From assembly GCF_028640845.1 (NCBI RefSeq), contig NC_080540.1:139089420-139153419 (forward strand): DNA of 64,000 nucleotides, read 5' to 3'. Position 1 is the stretch's first letter; each line of letters begins with the position of its first letter. Origin of the DNA: Ahaetulla prasina (taxonomy: Eukaryota; Chordata; Lepidosauria; Squamata; Colubridae). Below the pieces are notes generated by a model. It made no database searches and had not been told where the DNA came from. It was given only the letters and a program-made list of their open reading frames with translations. The position numbers and the translations under genes are program-made. Below are positions 33,201-45,013 of this stretch, piece by piece.

Positions 33201-34139
33201 CCTGCAGCACCCATAGCAGCAAATTGGTTCTGAAATCATATTCTCTCTCTATATATATATATATGTTTGCAGGCGTGTGGATAGCTTCATTTAACCAGAT
33301 ATATGTATTTTGTATTACTTAGTAAAAATAGCTATCAATCAACAATTTATTGCTTAGCTAAACAGATAATAAAGACATCACTTAAAATATATAACAAAAC
33401 ATAGCTACATAAAACATTTTGATAATAAATGCATAAAAACATAACTTTTGAGGAGGGAGATGTGGTCACTAAATGCTCATGAGTGAAATCATTTATAGTC
33501 CATGGCATATATTTCTATAAATCGCCTTCATATCCTGTTCTTGCTGCAAATTTAGTTTCCCTGAAGATAGCTTGTTTGTCTAAATCAGCCAGAAGGAATT
33601 TCACTTTTATTGATCACCTTCATTTCAAATATGCTTTGACAATCCAAATTAATATTTCTCTCTCATTTCATTATATATTGTACAAAAGAATGAGGAATGG
33701 TCCAAACTTTCCAGATATGGTCCATTATAAATGGTATGATGTGCCAAACATCTCTGAATATCATCCCACACAGAGATCCTGCGGTCAAATGGCTTGCAAC
33801 TCTTGGTAGAGTGAGCTAGAAAGCAAATCATAGCAGCAAATCTGCAGAATATGTGTTACTCTTCTAAATAGGGGAAAACTGGATTGCTGTAAGGTCCATT
33901 TGCACAGCATTTCCAAGAAAATAAAGGTAGCGAAAGGGATTTTGATTGCAGCCTTACAATTAACATTGGCATAGACTAATTTTCTAACTCATATGAAATG
34001 GACCGTAGCCTATGAAAATTTATTTCACTTTGAAATTTTTAGATTTTAGGTTGCTGTAAACCATATTAAGTTACTTTCAGCATGGCTTTGCACAAAAGTC
34101 AAGAATGCCACTACATGTTGAAGTCTTTATCTGCTTTAT
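33201..34139. other. Unassigned AT-rich sequence
   Basis: A short (AT)n run at about 33248-33264. No gene or repeat family was recognised. Confidence 0.3.
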
Positions 34140-34315
34140 CTGACCATCAATTGTGTTGTAAATGTTGTACCTTGATGAACATATCTTTTCTTTTATGTAC
34201 ACTGAGAGCATATGCACCAAGACAAATTCCTTGTGTGGCCAATCACACTTGGCCATTAAAAAATTCTATTCTTTGCTCCAATCCAATCCAATCTAATCCA
34301 GTCCAGACTTTCAGA
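34140..34315 (+). repeat. Rex/L3-like LINE 3' tail
   Basis: ttttatgtacactgagagca to aattccttgtgtggccaatc and cttggccattaaaaaattct match the tails at 36540, 38740 and 52310 (minus). The tail ends in a diverged pentanucleotide run (ccaatccaatc), probably a former ATTCT-type array. Confidence 0.8.
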
Positions 34316-34330
34316 TTGTTCAGTCTACAA

Positions 34331-34678
34331 CAGGGGTGTCAAACCCAATTTCATTGAGGGCTACATCAGGGCTGTGGTTGACCTTGGGGGGGCTGGGTGG
34401 GTATGACCGACTGAGTGGGTGTGGCCATCTTGATGCCACTCATTGGGTGTGGCTGACTGGATGGGCGTGGACATTTTGACACTACTCCCCAAACTGCTGG
34501 CATATTTCCTCTTTTCACTGGGTAGACTGGGCCGAAGCCATGCTGGCCCAATGTTTCCTCTTCACATTGGGTAGACTGGACCAAAGTGATGCAGGCTGGC
34601 CCCTTACATTTTCCAGGTCAGTCCTGTGGGCCAGATCCAACCACATCGGGCCCGTGGGCCTTGACTTTGACACCCCTG
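34331..34678 (+). mobile_element. hAT-like element, family H4
   Basis: Ends caggggtgtcaaacccaatt and ttgactttgacacccctg; the 8-bp duplication gtctacaa is exact (34323-34330 and 34679-34686). Interior ccagatccaaccacatcggg and repeated gggtgtggcc-type motifs. Confidence 0.92.
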
Positions 34679-34981
34679 GTCTACAATTTCCAGAATTCCC
34701 AGATAGCCTCCAACATTTTGGTATGCATTATTAAGTGTATCATTTTGAGAAATGTGTGGTTTGGTGTTACTAATCTTCATATTATTCCAGGAACTATGTG
34801 TGAGGACAGACTCTTAAAATGTTGATCAAGTAAATCTTCCAGTATCCCTATATACTAATTTGAAGCTGAAAGAATAGCCGTGCCTTAGGTCAAGACTGAC
34901 AATCCAATGGTCTATGTGCCACTCCTCAGTCTTTGTTGTGGCTAGGGAATTCTTTAAATCCCACCAGTAAAATCCAATGGT

Positions 34982-35408
34982 TGTTGTGGCAGAGTAACAG
35001 AAGGAGCCTGTTCCTAATGCACGCATGAGAAGAGCTGCCAGAAGGCAAGAGCAGCTCAAGCAAAGAGGACGACTCAGGAGTAGGGCCAAGAGATGATTGG
35101 CCCCTCCCATAAGGCTTAAAAATGACCAGCAACGGCATTTGGGCTTTGCCGGAAAACAACGTTTGTACTTTGTCTTCTTGCATTTATTTTTGTATCGGTG
35201 TCTTCTGAACGTTTGTCACGGAAGGCCTTTGGCAGTTTGCCTAATTGGACCAAGGTTGGCAATAGGACTGAGGAATTTGTGTTGGGAGGAATTCGCTTTA
35301 ATTTAGTTGAACTACGCTGAGAATGAAGTAATTCTCAGCTATTCGAATAAAGTTTATTTTTTCACTGACTTGAGTTTCCTACTACCTACTTGGACCTGAG
35401 TCACAACA
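34982..35408 (+). mobile_element. Solo LTR, family LTR-B, internally deleted
   Basis: Starts tgttgtggc and ends gagtcacaaca; the 5-bp duplication atggt is perfect (34977-34981 and 35409-35413). About 180 bp of the first half is missing compared with 32094, but the rest, including the basic end of the open frame (RMRRAARRQEQLKQRGR), is well kept. Confidence 0.88.
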
Positions 35409-35413
35409 ATGGT

Positions 35414-36248
35414 AAGACTAGTTTGGTGCAAACTACAGTAGATGTGCCAAAATTATAACAGAATTTTAGGTCCCTGGAACTTTGTTCCTCAACATTTCAG
35501 GGCTCAACATTTGAGTTCTGTTCTGGATGACAATGATGAATTAAACTTGCACACTGCCTAACTCTCGAGAATTGTCACCACTGGCCTTCTTCCAGCTCTT
35601 GGCGATTTTTAAAAATCCAACTCCCTGGAAAAAAACCTTACTTTAACCCTGAACTGGTTATATAGATTCCAGATACTTGCTTAAGTTACCAGAGACTGAA
35701 ACTTGTTTTTTCTCTTGCTAAAAAGTACATTCTTCTAATCGTTGTGTGAAAATTGGAGGGCAGGACATCCTGGCATCATTGTTATATAAACACTATTATT
35801 ACTTTTTTTTCAGCAGCTGAAAGCCAGAGTACTGCATTGTTTGACTTTAGCTGTAAGATGGTGATCTAAAGTGTCAGCACCAATCACTGGCCTGGGGATA
35901 GCATTTCCAGGGCGGTTGAAAAGCTGCCATTAGCTTAAATTAACCAGTGTTATTTCTTACTAAAACCTACCAGCTATTTTTTGAACCTGGGATCTCTGTT
36001 CTTACCAATTTCTATGCGTTAAAAGAAACAAAAAAAAAAAAACGAGTAAAAAAAGAGTTATTATCAGGTTATTGGTAAAAGCAATTTCTTTTAGCGGGTA
36101 ATTCTGAGTCTGTTCTAAAGCCAGTCTGAGAATTGCCTTCTGATCAATTCAGTGGGTTAATTCTAAGCATTCGTGAAGGTTTAGGAAAGTTTAGATCCCA
36201 TTGTCCAACCAGAACAGCAAAGACTTGGCTTCAGATCCTCTCTTGATT
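35414..36248. other. Unassigned sequence
   Basis: No gene or repeat was recognised. Confidence 0.3.
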
Positions 36249-36348
36249 AAAAAAGGTAAAGGTTTCCATTGCCAGTCATGTCTGACTCTAAGGGGTGGTG
36301 CTCATTTCTGATTCACAATGAAAGAGCCAATGTTGTCCAAAAATGTTA
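36249..36348 (-). repeat. Sauria-type SINE 3' fragment
   Basis: aaggtaaaggtttccattgc, gtctgactctaaggggtggt and gaaagagccaatgttgtcc match the 3' part of the SINE at 6928. Only about 100 bp remain. Confidence 0.7.
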
Positions 36349-36352
36349 CACC

Positions 36353-36621
36353 ACTATTACTAAATCTGCACTACCATTAATCTCATCATTCCCATCACCC
36401 ATCTCCTCCCACTTATGACTGTATGACGTAACTTTGTTGCTTGTATCCTTACGATTTATATTGATATTGATTGTTTCCTGATTGCTTATTTATACTCTAT
36501 GACCATCATTTGTGTTGTAAATGTTATATCTTGATGAAAGTATCTTTTCTTTTATGTACACTGAGAGCATATGCACCAAGACAAATTCCTTGTGTGTCCA
36601 ATCACACTTGGCCATTAAAAA
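36353..36621 (+). repeat. Rex/L3-like LINE 3' tail
   Basis: catcacccatctcctcccac, actgtatgacgtaactttgt and tgtacactgagagcatatgc match the LINE at 38560-38820. The end ggccattaaaaaattctatt runs directly into the pentanucleotide array at 36622. Confidence 0.85.
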
Positions 36622-36712
36622 ATTCTATTCTATTCTATTCTATTCTATTCTATTCTATTCTATTCTATTCTATTCTATTCTATTCTATTCTATTCCATTC
36701 CATTCTATGGTT
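36622..36712 (+). repeat. (ATTCT)n microsatellite seeded by a LINE tail
   Basis: About 17 ATTCT units with rare substitutions. The array starts inside the LINE terminal motif aattctattct, showing its origin from the tail. Confidence 0.95.
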
Positions 36713-36714
36713 CT

Positions 36715-37030
36715 GTGTGCTGCACTCGCTTCCAGTGGACTTCCAGGTGCAATTCAAGATGCTGTTGTACCTATAAAGCCTTGCATGACACGAGACCAGA
36801 TTATTTGTGGGACCACTCTTCTTCCAGTCCTACTAAGTCCAGCAGAATGTGTATGCCCTATCTGTTGAATAGTGTCACCTGGTGGGGCCCAGGAAATGTA
36901 CCTTTTCTGTTGCAGCATCAGGATCTGCACCAAGTCTCTTGAGTTCCATGAACCTCAACCCTGCTAGTATTTCAGAAATCCTTGAAGGCCGTGATGTTCC
37001 TTCATGCATGACTTCTGGAGGCTAGGTGAG
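36715..37030 (+). pseudogene. L2-like LINE coding relic
   Basis: A frame reading LHSLPVDFQVQFKMLLY corresponds to the LHWLP...FK segment of the L2-like LINE at 12876-13487. Later codons (KALHD-like, then PDYLWD) follow with frameshifts. Old and broken. Confidence 0.6.
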
Positions 37031-37039
37031 CCCATCACT

Positions 37040-37450
37040 ATGTGTTTGTCTTCTTTGGAGCTGGGTTTGTTTTCAGCCATAATTTTTTGTTTTAACGGTA
37101 TGTGCACCATCCACAGTTACAATGTGATTAAAAAATGCATCAATCAACCAATCAATAGTGCACTGAATTATTTTGCCCAGCCCTGTTTATTTATATACTT
37201 GCTGTGATAAAATGGTGAGTGAAGTTTATGGGAGGAGGAGTGGAGTTTGTTTTCCACCATCATTTTAATTTTTTTTTGTTCTTATTGTATCTGTTTGTTT
37301 GGTTTTTAACTGTATGTGCACCACCCAGAGTCACACGACCCTGATGCATCTAACTAAATAAACAGTTTATTGAATTATTTTGCCCTACCTTATTCACAAG
37401 CTTGCTATTGCAAAGATAAAATGGTGAAGTGAGATTAGTGGGAGGAGAAG
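37040..37450 (+). repeat. Two diverged direct repeats of a LINE-like 3' end
   Basis: ttgaattattttgcccta, acttgctgtgataaaatgg and gtatgtgcaccacccagag occur twice (about 37090-37225 and 37310-37440) in the same order and orientation. This suggests a tandem duplication, or two insertions, of one LINE 3' end. Confidence 0.5.
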
Positions 37451-37863
37451 AGAACAAAAAGTGCTATCTTTGAGTTCCTGGAGGAAAGGTGAGATGTAAT
37501 TGGAATAGCTAAATATAGGCTGCAGCCTTAAACATACTTCCCAGGTGTTACATCTTATTGAACACTATGGGGTTTTCTTCTCATTATAAGTGCATGGGGA
37601 TGCATTGTCAACATTTTGCTTTTACTGTTCCTTACTTGCTGGTTATTATTCCAGTTACTAAATTTAAGCCAAGAAAAAAAAAGCAAGGATTAATATGATT
37701 TCCCCTACCCACAAATTCTTCTAATCTAAACTATGTAAATTTATTAATTTGGGGAAAATCTTTAAACTATTTCAGGTCTTCTAAATCTGAACTTTTTCAA
37801 TGGAACTCATAGGACATCCTGAGCTTTATCAGAAGGATAGACTGCTTCATTACATATCTTTGG
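37451..37863. other. Unassigned sequence
   Basis: No gene or repeat was recognised. Confidence 0.3.
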
Positions 37864-38830
37864 GTGTCTTTGAATCCCAAAGTAATTAAACTAGTATCAA
37901 CAGTACAGACCTTCACATTTCTAGGTTCTATCATATCTCAAGATCTAAAATGGACACCTAACATCAAAAACGTCATCAGAAAAGCACAACAGAGAATGTT
38001 CTTTCTGCGCCAACTCAGGAAGCTCAAACTGCCCAAGGAGCTGCTGATGCAGTTCTTGTTGTTAGTTGTGAAGTAGTGTCCGACCCATTGCGACCCCATG
38101 GACAATGTTCCTCCAGGCCTTCCTGTCCTCTACCATCCTCTGGAGTCCATTTAAACTCATGCCTACTGCTTCAGATGCAGTTCTACAGAGGAATTATTGA
38201 GTCTGTCATCTGCACCTCTATAACTGTCTGGTTTGGTTCTGCAACCCAACAAGTCAGACACAGACTTTAGAGGATAATTAGAATTGCAGAAAAAACAATT
38301 GTTACCAACTTGCCTTCCATTGAGGACTTGTATACTGCATGAGTCAAAAAGAGGGCTGTAAAAATATTTACAGACCCCTCACATCCTGGACATAAATTGT
38401 TTCAACTCCTACCCTCAAAACGATGCTATAGAGCACTGCGCACCAGAACAACTAGACACAAGAACAGTTTTTCCCCGAAGGCCATCACTCTGCTAAACAA
38501 ATAATTCCCTCAACACTGTCAAACTATTCACATTAGGCGGCATTACTATTGCTATTGGTCTTCTCATCATTCCTGTCGCCCACCTTCTCCCACTTGTGAC
38601 TGTATGACTGTAACTTTGTTGCTTGTATCCTTGCAATTTATATTTATATTGACTGTTTCCTAGTATGATTTGATTGCTTATTGTACCGTATGACTATCAC
38701 TGGATGTTGTGCCCTGTGATTCTTGATGAGTGTATCTTGTCTTTTTATGTACACTGAGAGCATACACACCAAAGATAAATTCCTTGTGTGTCCAATCACA
38801 CTGGCCAATAAAGAATTCTATTCTATGCTA
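37864..38830 (+). mobile_element. Rex/L3-like (CR1-group) LINE, 5' truncated
   Basis: The first frame reads FTFLGSIISQDLKW, then RKAQQRMFFLRQLRKLKLPK, the segment after the catalytic domain. After a Bov-B insertion (38057-38173) it resumes with ESVICTSITVWFGS, and then HPGHKLFQLLPS and RTTRHKNSFSP in broken frames. The 3' UTR ends with gtacactgagagcatacaca and ggccaataaagaattctat. Clade naming (Rex/Babar or L3) is from recall. Confidence 0.75.
38057..38173 (-). mobile_element. Bov-B LINE 3' fragment nested in a LINE
   Basis: agtagtgtccgacccattgc, then gaccccatggacaatgttcc and aggccttcctgtcctctacc match the reverse of the Bov-B 3' end. An 11-bp duplication, gatgcagttct, is exact (38046-38056 and 38174-38184). 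Bov-B is known for horizontal transfer among vertebrates and is common in squamates. Confidence 0.85.
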
Positions 38831-39534
38831 GTCTGTATTTCTATTCAGTGAATCTGGGAATGGTATCTGCTAAGGATCCATACAAATATACTTTACAAAT
38901 TTCTTTTCCCCCTGCCAGGGCTCCAGAGACCCCAAAATGCAAGAGATGCTAATTTCACTCAGAATTTAATTAGATACATAGAGAAGAATCTCCACCAAAG
39001 CTGAAATTAGCCATGGAAAGCTTTTTAAATGACTCTGCGCACGCGTGTAAGGCTGCATTTATATGAAAAAATGCCTTTTCAAAATAACCTCACCTCGTTT
39101 CCTCTTTAGTTCTTATTAAGAGATCAATATAAATGCAGTTAAAACAGCACAAACAACTCTTTAATTAGCAAACCGTGTCCACTTTAATATATTGGGTGGT
39201 TATTTCTGAAGAAAGTTGCTTAGCAGCTTCTGAAATACCTGTTCCCTATTATGGGATTGTTTTTTTCCCTTTGAGCATTATCTAACCAAAACAGCCTGCC
39301 CAAGTCCAGTAAGTATTCTACTTCTTCCTAGATGTTTGGTTCCTTTGAAAGGACTATCCTTTCACTAGAAAACAAAGAACGTGAAGACAAAAGTAATCTA
39401 TTTTGTGTAAATGACATGAGAAATGAACTTGTGTCTGGATTTTACATTAATATTACAGAAGTAAGATTATACACTTGTGAATAATAGTCAGGTATCTAAT
39501 GATGAGTGTCTTTTTTCATACAAGTGCAGCCTTG
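38831..39534. other. Unassigned sequence
   Basis: No gene or repeat was recognised. Confidence 0.3.
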
Positions 39535-39539
39535 ATATC

Positions 39540-40155
39540 TGTTGTGACCTAGGCCCAAGTAGTTATTACTAGACGCAATCAGTCCTAAACAAATGTATTT
39601 TATTAGAACTGCTGAGAATTACTTCATTCTCAGCTTAGTCCAAATTAATTTCAAAACAAATCCTTCAGAAAAAGTCCTTCAGCCTTATCACAAACCTTTG
39701 TCCTCTTTGGTACTGTGCCAAAGGCTTTTCTTGGCAAAGCCCCACGAAGTTCAGAAACAAGAGACGCCGGCTAGAAACAAATGTAGCAATGGTGCTTTCC
39801 TACAAAGAGCCCAAGGGCATTTGCTGCTCTTTTAAGCCTTATGGGAGTGGCCAATCATCTCCTGGCCTTACCTCTGAGTCCTCCTTTTTGCTTTAGCTGC
39901 GCTTGCCTTCTCGCAGCTCTTCACATGCGTGCACTAGGAACAGGCTCCTCCTGTTCCTCTGCCTCTCTGCTATCTGCCTCTGGCGGCTCCAGAGTCTGCA
40001 CATCTCTCCCAGATGGTCCTGACCCCATCTTTGCCTCCAACGCAGAACTCTCATCCAGGCCTTTCCCTGACTTCAGGACTGGTCCATTGTCCTCCCCAGC
40101 CTCCTCATTGTCCAACTCTGCTGCTAGCTCCACGGGCTGCTGGCAGATCACAACA
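39540..40155 (-). mobile_element. Solo LTR, family LTR-B
   Basis: Plus-strand ends tgttgtgacct and gatcacaaca; duplication atatc / atatt (4 of 5). The minus strand carries the same acidic open frame as 32094 (EEQEEPVPSARM), now with a stop just after ARM. 616 bp, full length. Confidence 0.82.
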
Positions 40156-40160
40156 ATATT

Positions 40161-40697
40161 TTCAGCAACAATCTGATGAAGTATTTCTACTTGGACCAAC
40201 AATATTTATCAGTAAAATCTAATACTGTAAGTCTGCAAAGTACTGCAGATATGAGAAAGACAAAAAGCAAAGCAAGGCAAAAAAGAATGCGAAAAAAGGG
40301 AAATATGATTATTAGTATATCCTAACCAAATTCACTAGGGAGGCTTCAGTTGTTCTGGTACCAAAGCAAGCCTCTTTTTTCTTTTGTCATCGTTCTAGTT
40401 TTTTTGGGGGAAAACATGGCTTTTTTTTTTTTTGCTGCAGTTTCAGCATTATTTCAGCCTCCTCTGAATGTCTAGAAGTGAAATCTATGAATGGATGGAT
40501 TACATTGATAAATCTTGCTTTTGGGACATATATGTGGAAGGAATAATCAATTAGGATACACTCACAGTTTGCCATTTCATGCTTGGATAAGAAGGTTATG
40601 TAGGAAGTTAGCACCCACTCCCTCATAGAAGAATGAAATATTTTAGAAAATATTAAAAAGGCAGAATATATTTCCCTGGATGAGAAATGGAGAAACA
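40161..40697. other. Unassigned sequence
   Basis: Poly-T tracts near 40420. No gene or repeat was recognised. Confidence 0.3.
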
Positions 40698-41137
40698 TGT
40701 TTTAAGGACAAAGCAGCTCCCTGCAGCTTCCTGCCTCCCCCCCACCTTGTCAATAGGCCATTAAGACCTCAGCCAAGCTCACTCATTCCTCCCACCTTTG
40801 TCAATGGGACCATCATATGCAACACAATAGGACCCATCTAGCAACAGAACCTCATCACATGGCACCTGGGAAGATTACATCAGCCAGCAAGGCTAGCTAA
40901 GACCCTCACCCCCTGGGAGTCTGACAACCAATCAGGGTACTCTTCCTGTGCCCCGGGAAGTTCAATGCTTAGAGAGAGCATAAAGCCAGGGCACGCACAG
41001 CACCTCGCCCTTTTCTGTTCAGGAACTCAAGCCACGTGATCCTGACCACCATTAAACTGTCTTTCCAAGCAGTTTCCATGTTTCCAGTGTCTTTATCCCC
41101 ACTTGGAACAGAACCCAGATGGATATTTCTTCCAACA
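40698..41137 (+). mobile_element. Probable retroviral-type solo LTR
   Basis: LTR-like order: a CCAAT box (accaatcagg, about 40928), a TATA-like gcataaagcc (about 40979), a GC-rich R-like stretch, and a polyadenylation-like attaaac (about 41052) followed by a T-rich and G/T-rich segment. It may run from tgttttaagg to ttccaaca. No duplication was found, so the boundaries are guesses. It is unlike LTR-A and LTR-B. Confidence 0.4.
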
Positions 41138-41696
41138 ATGGAAGGAAGGAGCAAATGTTGACCCCATTCTCTGAGATATAAAAGATCGGGATATGTTTCC
41201 TTCTTAAACAGATCATCAGTACTTTTCCTTTCTTAAATGTGAACCTGTGGAATCCAGATCTAGGGAGTTTTACTTGTAGAAAATGAATTAGATCTGTTAA
41301 AAGGATGCCTCTCACTTTCCGGGACCATGACAGCAGAGTGAGAATTTGTCATATAAAAACATGAGCTGCTCACTCAGACCATGGTCCCGATGTTTTATCA
41401 GCTTTATTGTCAGGTTTGGTTCCCTGAGCAGAAAAAAAACAGGAAGTAACATTAATTCAAAACAACATTTCCTAACTAATCTTTACATTTGGGAATGATC
41501 TTTCTTGTTGTTTTAGTATTTTGCATATGAAAGCCTGTCTTTATCTTTCAAGATTGAAGCATGGGTTCTGTTTAAGAAGAAAACATAGGTGTTTTTGTTT
41601 CTAAAAAAAATAAAAGAAGGAAAACAGAAATACTTTCTCGTGCACCTTCTGCCCCTATGTTAGTTGCTGGAGAAGATTTTGGAGTTTTGTTTGCTG
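41138..41696. other. Unassigned sequence
   Basis: No gene was recognised. A loose inverted repeat (cgggaccatgac near 41321, accatggtcccg near 41379) is the only structure noticed. Confidence 0.3.
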
Positions 41697-41704
41697 CTTC
41701 TAAT

Positions 41705-41980
41705 CAGTGGTGGGATTCAAAACTTTTTACTATTTGTTTTGTGGGTATGGATTGGTGGGCGTGGCAGGGGAAGGTTACTGTAAAAGCTCCATTCCCTCCC
41801 CAATCCAGAAGAAGGTTACCACAAAATCCCCCTTTCCTCCTGATCAGCTGGGATTTGGGAGGCAGAGAATAGATGAGGGCGGGGCCAGTCAGAGGTGGCA
41901 TTTACTAGTTCTCTGAACTACTCAAAATTTCTGCTACTGGTTCTCCAGAACTGGTCAGAACCTGCTGAATACCACCTCTG
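41705..41980 (+). mobile_element. Nonautonomous hAT element, family H1
   Basis: Ends cagtggtgggattcaaa and gctgaataccacctctg; exact duplication cttctaat (41697-41704 and 41981-41988). Two copies of the ggggaaggttactgtaaaa-type unit are inside. Confidence 0.93.
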
Positions 41981-41988
41981 CTTCTAAT

Positions 41989-42764
41989 GGTATGTGAGAA
42001 TGATCTTGGGAGACTGAATCCAGAAAAGCTGCCTAGGGAATGGTCAGATAAGAGACAACATAGTCTGCTACTGGATAGTGGGCGAGGCAAGAGGCTCAGA
42101 AGGAACCCTTCCTAGTTTCTCAGTTTCTCAGGCTGTAAAGCAGACACAGAGAGAACTGTATTTTGAGACTTTTGAGATTCTCATAATGTAGCATTATGAT
42201 AAAGTAGAATTAGTTTATATGACTGTGATTCCTATCTGGTCTCCAGTCAGGCTGACAATTTCAGATATCATCACCCATATTTCTAAAAAAAAGGATCAAA
42301 CAAATTCAGGGAAGGTAATGGTTCCTCAGGCTTAATATACACCCTGTGAAATCAAACAAGGCAGGGTGTCTCTGAATTCCAGCTGCTAGGAACTACTACC
42401 TGGTAGATCTTGCTTACTTGCTCTCTTTGGGTGCCTTCTTGCAGCATCTTGTATTGTGTGAAACAAAAAGCCAAACTAGAGACAGCCTAGATCTAATCCA
42501 GGAGACTATTCGTGTTTATGTGGGGTCTATGTGGATTTGCACTTTTTGCACATTTCCCAGCGTTTTTTCAGAGGAGGACATTTGAGTTCATCAGAAAAAA
42601 TGAATTCCCCAAAGGAAAATCAAAGTTGGGCTGGGAAGGAAGGGACAGATCAGATGTAATCACAATTTTTAATTCCAAGCGAGGAGATCAATTGGAGAGC
42701 AAGTTTTCTCAGTGTGCTTCCTTCCAGATACATTGGAATTATAATTCCAAAATTTTGTGTACAG
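41989..42764. other. Unassigned sequence
   Basis: No gene or repeat was recognised. An ORF of 98 codons at 42512-42808 runs into the repeat that follows and is not called. Confidence 0.3.
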
Positions 42765-43420
42765 TAGTCCTTGACTTACAACATCCATTTAGTTATACGT
42801 TATTATAGATTAACACATACAGTGTGATAAATGTATAGAGTTGTTATGGTACAACTATGAAAATAATGGTCATAACTATGACATACAACATTATGTATTT
42901 ATAAGAGACTGTATTGTATGACTATGAGAATAATGGTTATACTCAGGGTATATAATACTATCTATACTTAAAAAGGATTTGATACAGCCAGTACACTGTC
43001 ATTGCGAAACTTGAAATGTGACTTATAATAAAGGAAAATGTATAATAAAAATATTTTAAAAAAACATTATTTAATGACTGGTTGAAGTTTCAATGACATT
43101 GAAAAAAGTGACTCATGAGCGTTGCAGCATCCCCATGGTCGCACGATCAGAATTTGTGCGCTAGGCACCTGGTATGTATTTATGACAGCTGCACTGTTGC
43201 TGGGTCATGTGATCATCATCTGTAACCTTCCCAGCCAGCAAAGACAATGGGGGAAGCCAGATTTGCTTAACCACTGCATGATTCACTTAACACTGCAGTG
43301 TTTTGCTTAATGAATGAGGCAAAAAAAGGGCCATAAAATGGGGCAAAACTCACTTAAAATTGTCTTCCTTAGCAACAGAAATTTGGGGGGGTCAATTGTG
43401 GTTGTAAATCAAGGACTACC
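42765..43420. mobile_element. Terminal-inverted-repeat element, TIR family T1, with an insert
   Basis: Left gtagtccttgacttacaac, right gttgtaaatcaaggactac are inverted. The right part has gttgcagcatccccatggtc and ttgcttaaccactgcatg, matching 21020-21341. The middle (about 42790-43070) is AT-rich and not part of the usual element. Confidence 0.65.
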
Positions 43421-43999
43421 TGCATTGCAAATCCTCCTCACCTCTGAAATCAGGGCACACGAGGTTATAAAGGTACTGCTTCCTTGTGTGCAGCAACAGA
43501 TTTTGAAACATTATAATTTTCAGAGAACGAGTTTGTCTTTGCAATATCTGAATAATGAAAGTTTCTGCTGTAAGCACAGACCTCAATCCTACGAACTGAA
43601 AAGTCATGTTACAAATGAAGAATTATGAGCGGAGCAAATTAAACAAGTAAAAGTTTTTCAAGTTTTTAGGAAGTGTGAATTTAAAGCAACATGTTTATTA
43701 AAGAAATTAATTTAAAGATTTGTTTATTACTGCTGGTTACTAATAGACACTAGAATGTACAGCCTTGAAACTACCCTTAGGGCTCCAAAATTAATTTGGC
43801 TTTATAATAATATTCGGTTTTTGATAACAGCATTTGGAATTGATTTTAGATATTTAGATATTCCGTGCAAAATATTAAATATTCATTGGCTTTGCAAACT
43901 AGCTTTCTATAAAAATGAATTATCTTCCCTCATCACTGTGAAGAAATTAAATAAGTCTCTCCGTGTATGCATTTCTATTTTATATATACATAGATACAG
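43421..43999. other. Unassigned sequence
   Basis: No gene or repeat was recognised. Confidence 0.3.
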
Positions 44000-44370
44000 T
44001 TGATAATCCTCCCTTACCAACTGCTCGTTCAGTGACTGCTCAAAATTACAGCCACACTGAAAAAGGAGATTTATGACCAGATCTTGAAGTTGTGCCAGTG
44101 TCTCAACATCTCCATGGTGACACAATCACATTTGTGACCTTCCCAGCCAGAGTCCAATAAGCCTAGTTAGTGAGCAAGCTGACAGGAAATCACAAGTCAT
44201 GGTTACATAACATATTTAACAACAGCAGGAGATTCACTTAATGATTGAAGCTGGAACTGATGGTGTAACTCAGACATATAACTCATGTGACATTTCACTT
44301 TAGGACCACATTTCTTACTGATGGAATTTTCGGTCCCAATTGCAGTCAATAATTGAGGACTATCCTGTAT
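44000..44370. mobile_element. Terminal-inverted-repeat element, TIR family T1 (very old)
   Basis: taatcctcccttaccaactg at the left and ataattgaggactatcctg at the right are decayed family ends. caacatctccatggtgacac and gtgaccttcccagcc match the interior of the copy at 42765. Confidence 0.5.
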
Positions 44371-44374
44371 AAAT

Positions 44375-44400
44375 ACACACATACACACACACACACACAT
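44375..44400 (+). repeat. Short (CA)n microsatellite
   Basis: cacacatacacacacacacac: about 12 CA units directly next to the 3' end of the SINE at 44401. Confidence 0.9.
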
Positions 44401-44518
44401 TTATTTATATCCTGAGTTTATTATTTTTATATATAACTCAAGGTGGCAAACGTACCTAATCCTCCTTCCTCCTCCTATTTTCTCCACAACAACCCTGTGA
44501 GATGGATTGGAAAGAGAG
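44401..44518 (-). repeat. tRNA-derived SINE (type B) 3' fragment
   Basis: aactcaaggtggcaaacgta, tcctcctattttctccacaa and ctgtgagatggattgg match the reverse of the type B SINE 3' half. The tRNA-like head is missing. Confidence 0.7.
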
Positions 44519-44539
44519 AGAGAGCACACACACACAAAA

Positions 44540-45005
44540 CACATATACAGTATGTACATATATAACTCTTGCTTAGTTCTTAGTTCGTCCATGTTTTGGA
44601 GGAAATCATCACCCATGTGATGAGTCGATCTCTTATTAAGAAATCATAATAAAGTTGATACAATATGTTTTAGTGAGAGACATCTCCCCTTTTTGCTTAT
44701 AACCAGCACAACTTTTGCCCACTTCCAATCATTTATAAGAAAGTAAGATGCGTAACAAAAAACAACTCATATCCTGGTGTGGTGTTTGTGTTTTTTCTGT
44801 TTGTGTGTGCATGTGTAAGATTAGGACTAGAAAGCAATTACTGGAAGCAATATTAAGAGCTGAATGTTACACTGATTTGAACTGAATATCTACTTTTGTT
44901 TATTGATGATGATCAGGGATGGGAAACCCTTGTCCCATATGGATGCCACTTCACCCCTTTGCCTCTTTGGTGGACTCCAGTCTCCAGTGGAAAGCAGACT
45001 CATTC
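44540..45005. other. Unassigned sequence
   Basis: No gene or repeat was recognised. Confidence 0.3.
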
Positions 45006-45013
45006 CATCCACC

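Noticed and set aside
41320..41390. Inverted repeat cgggaccatgac / accatggtcccg as a regulatory hairpin
   Set aside because: Short, with an unpaired spacer of about 50 bases and no other support.
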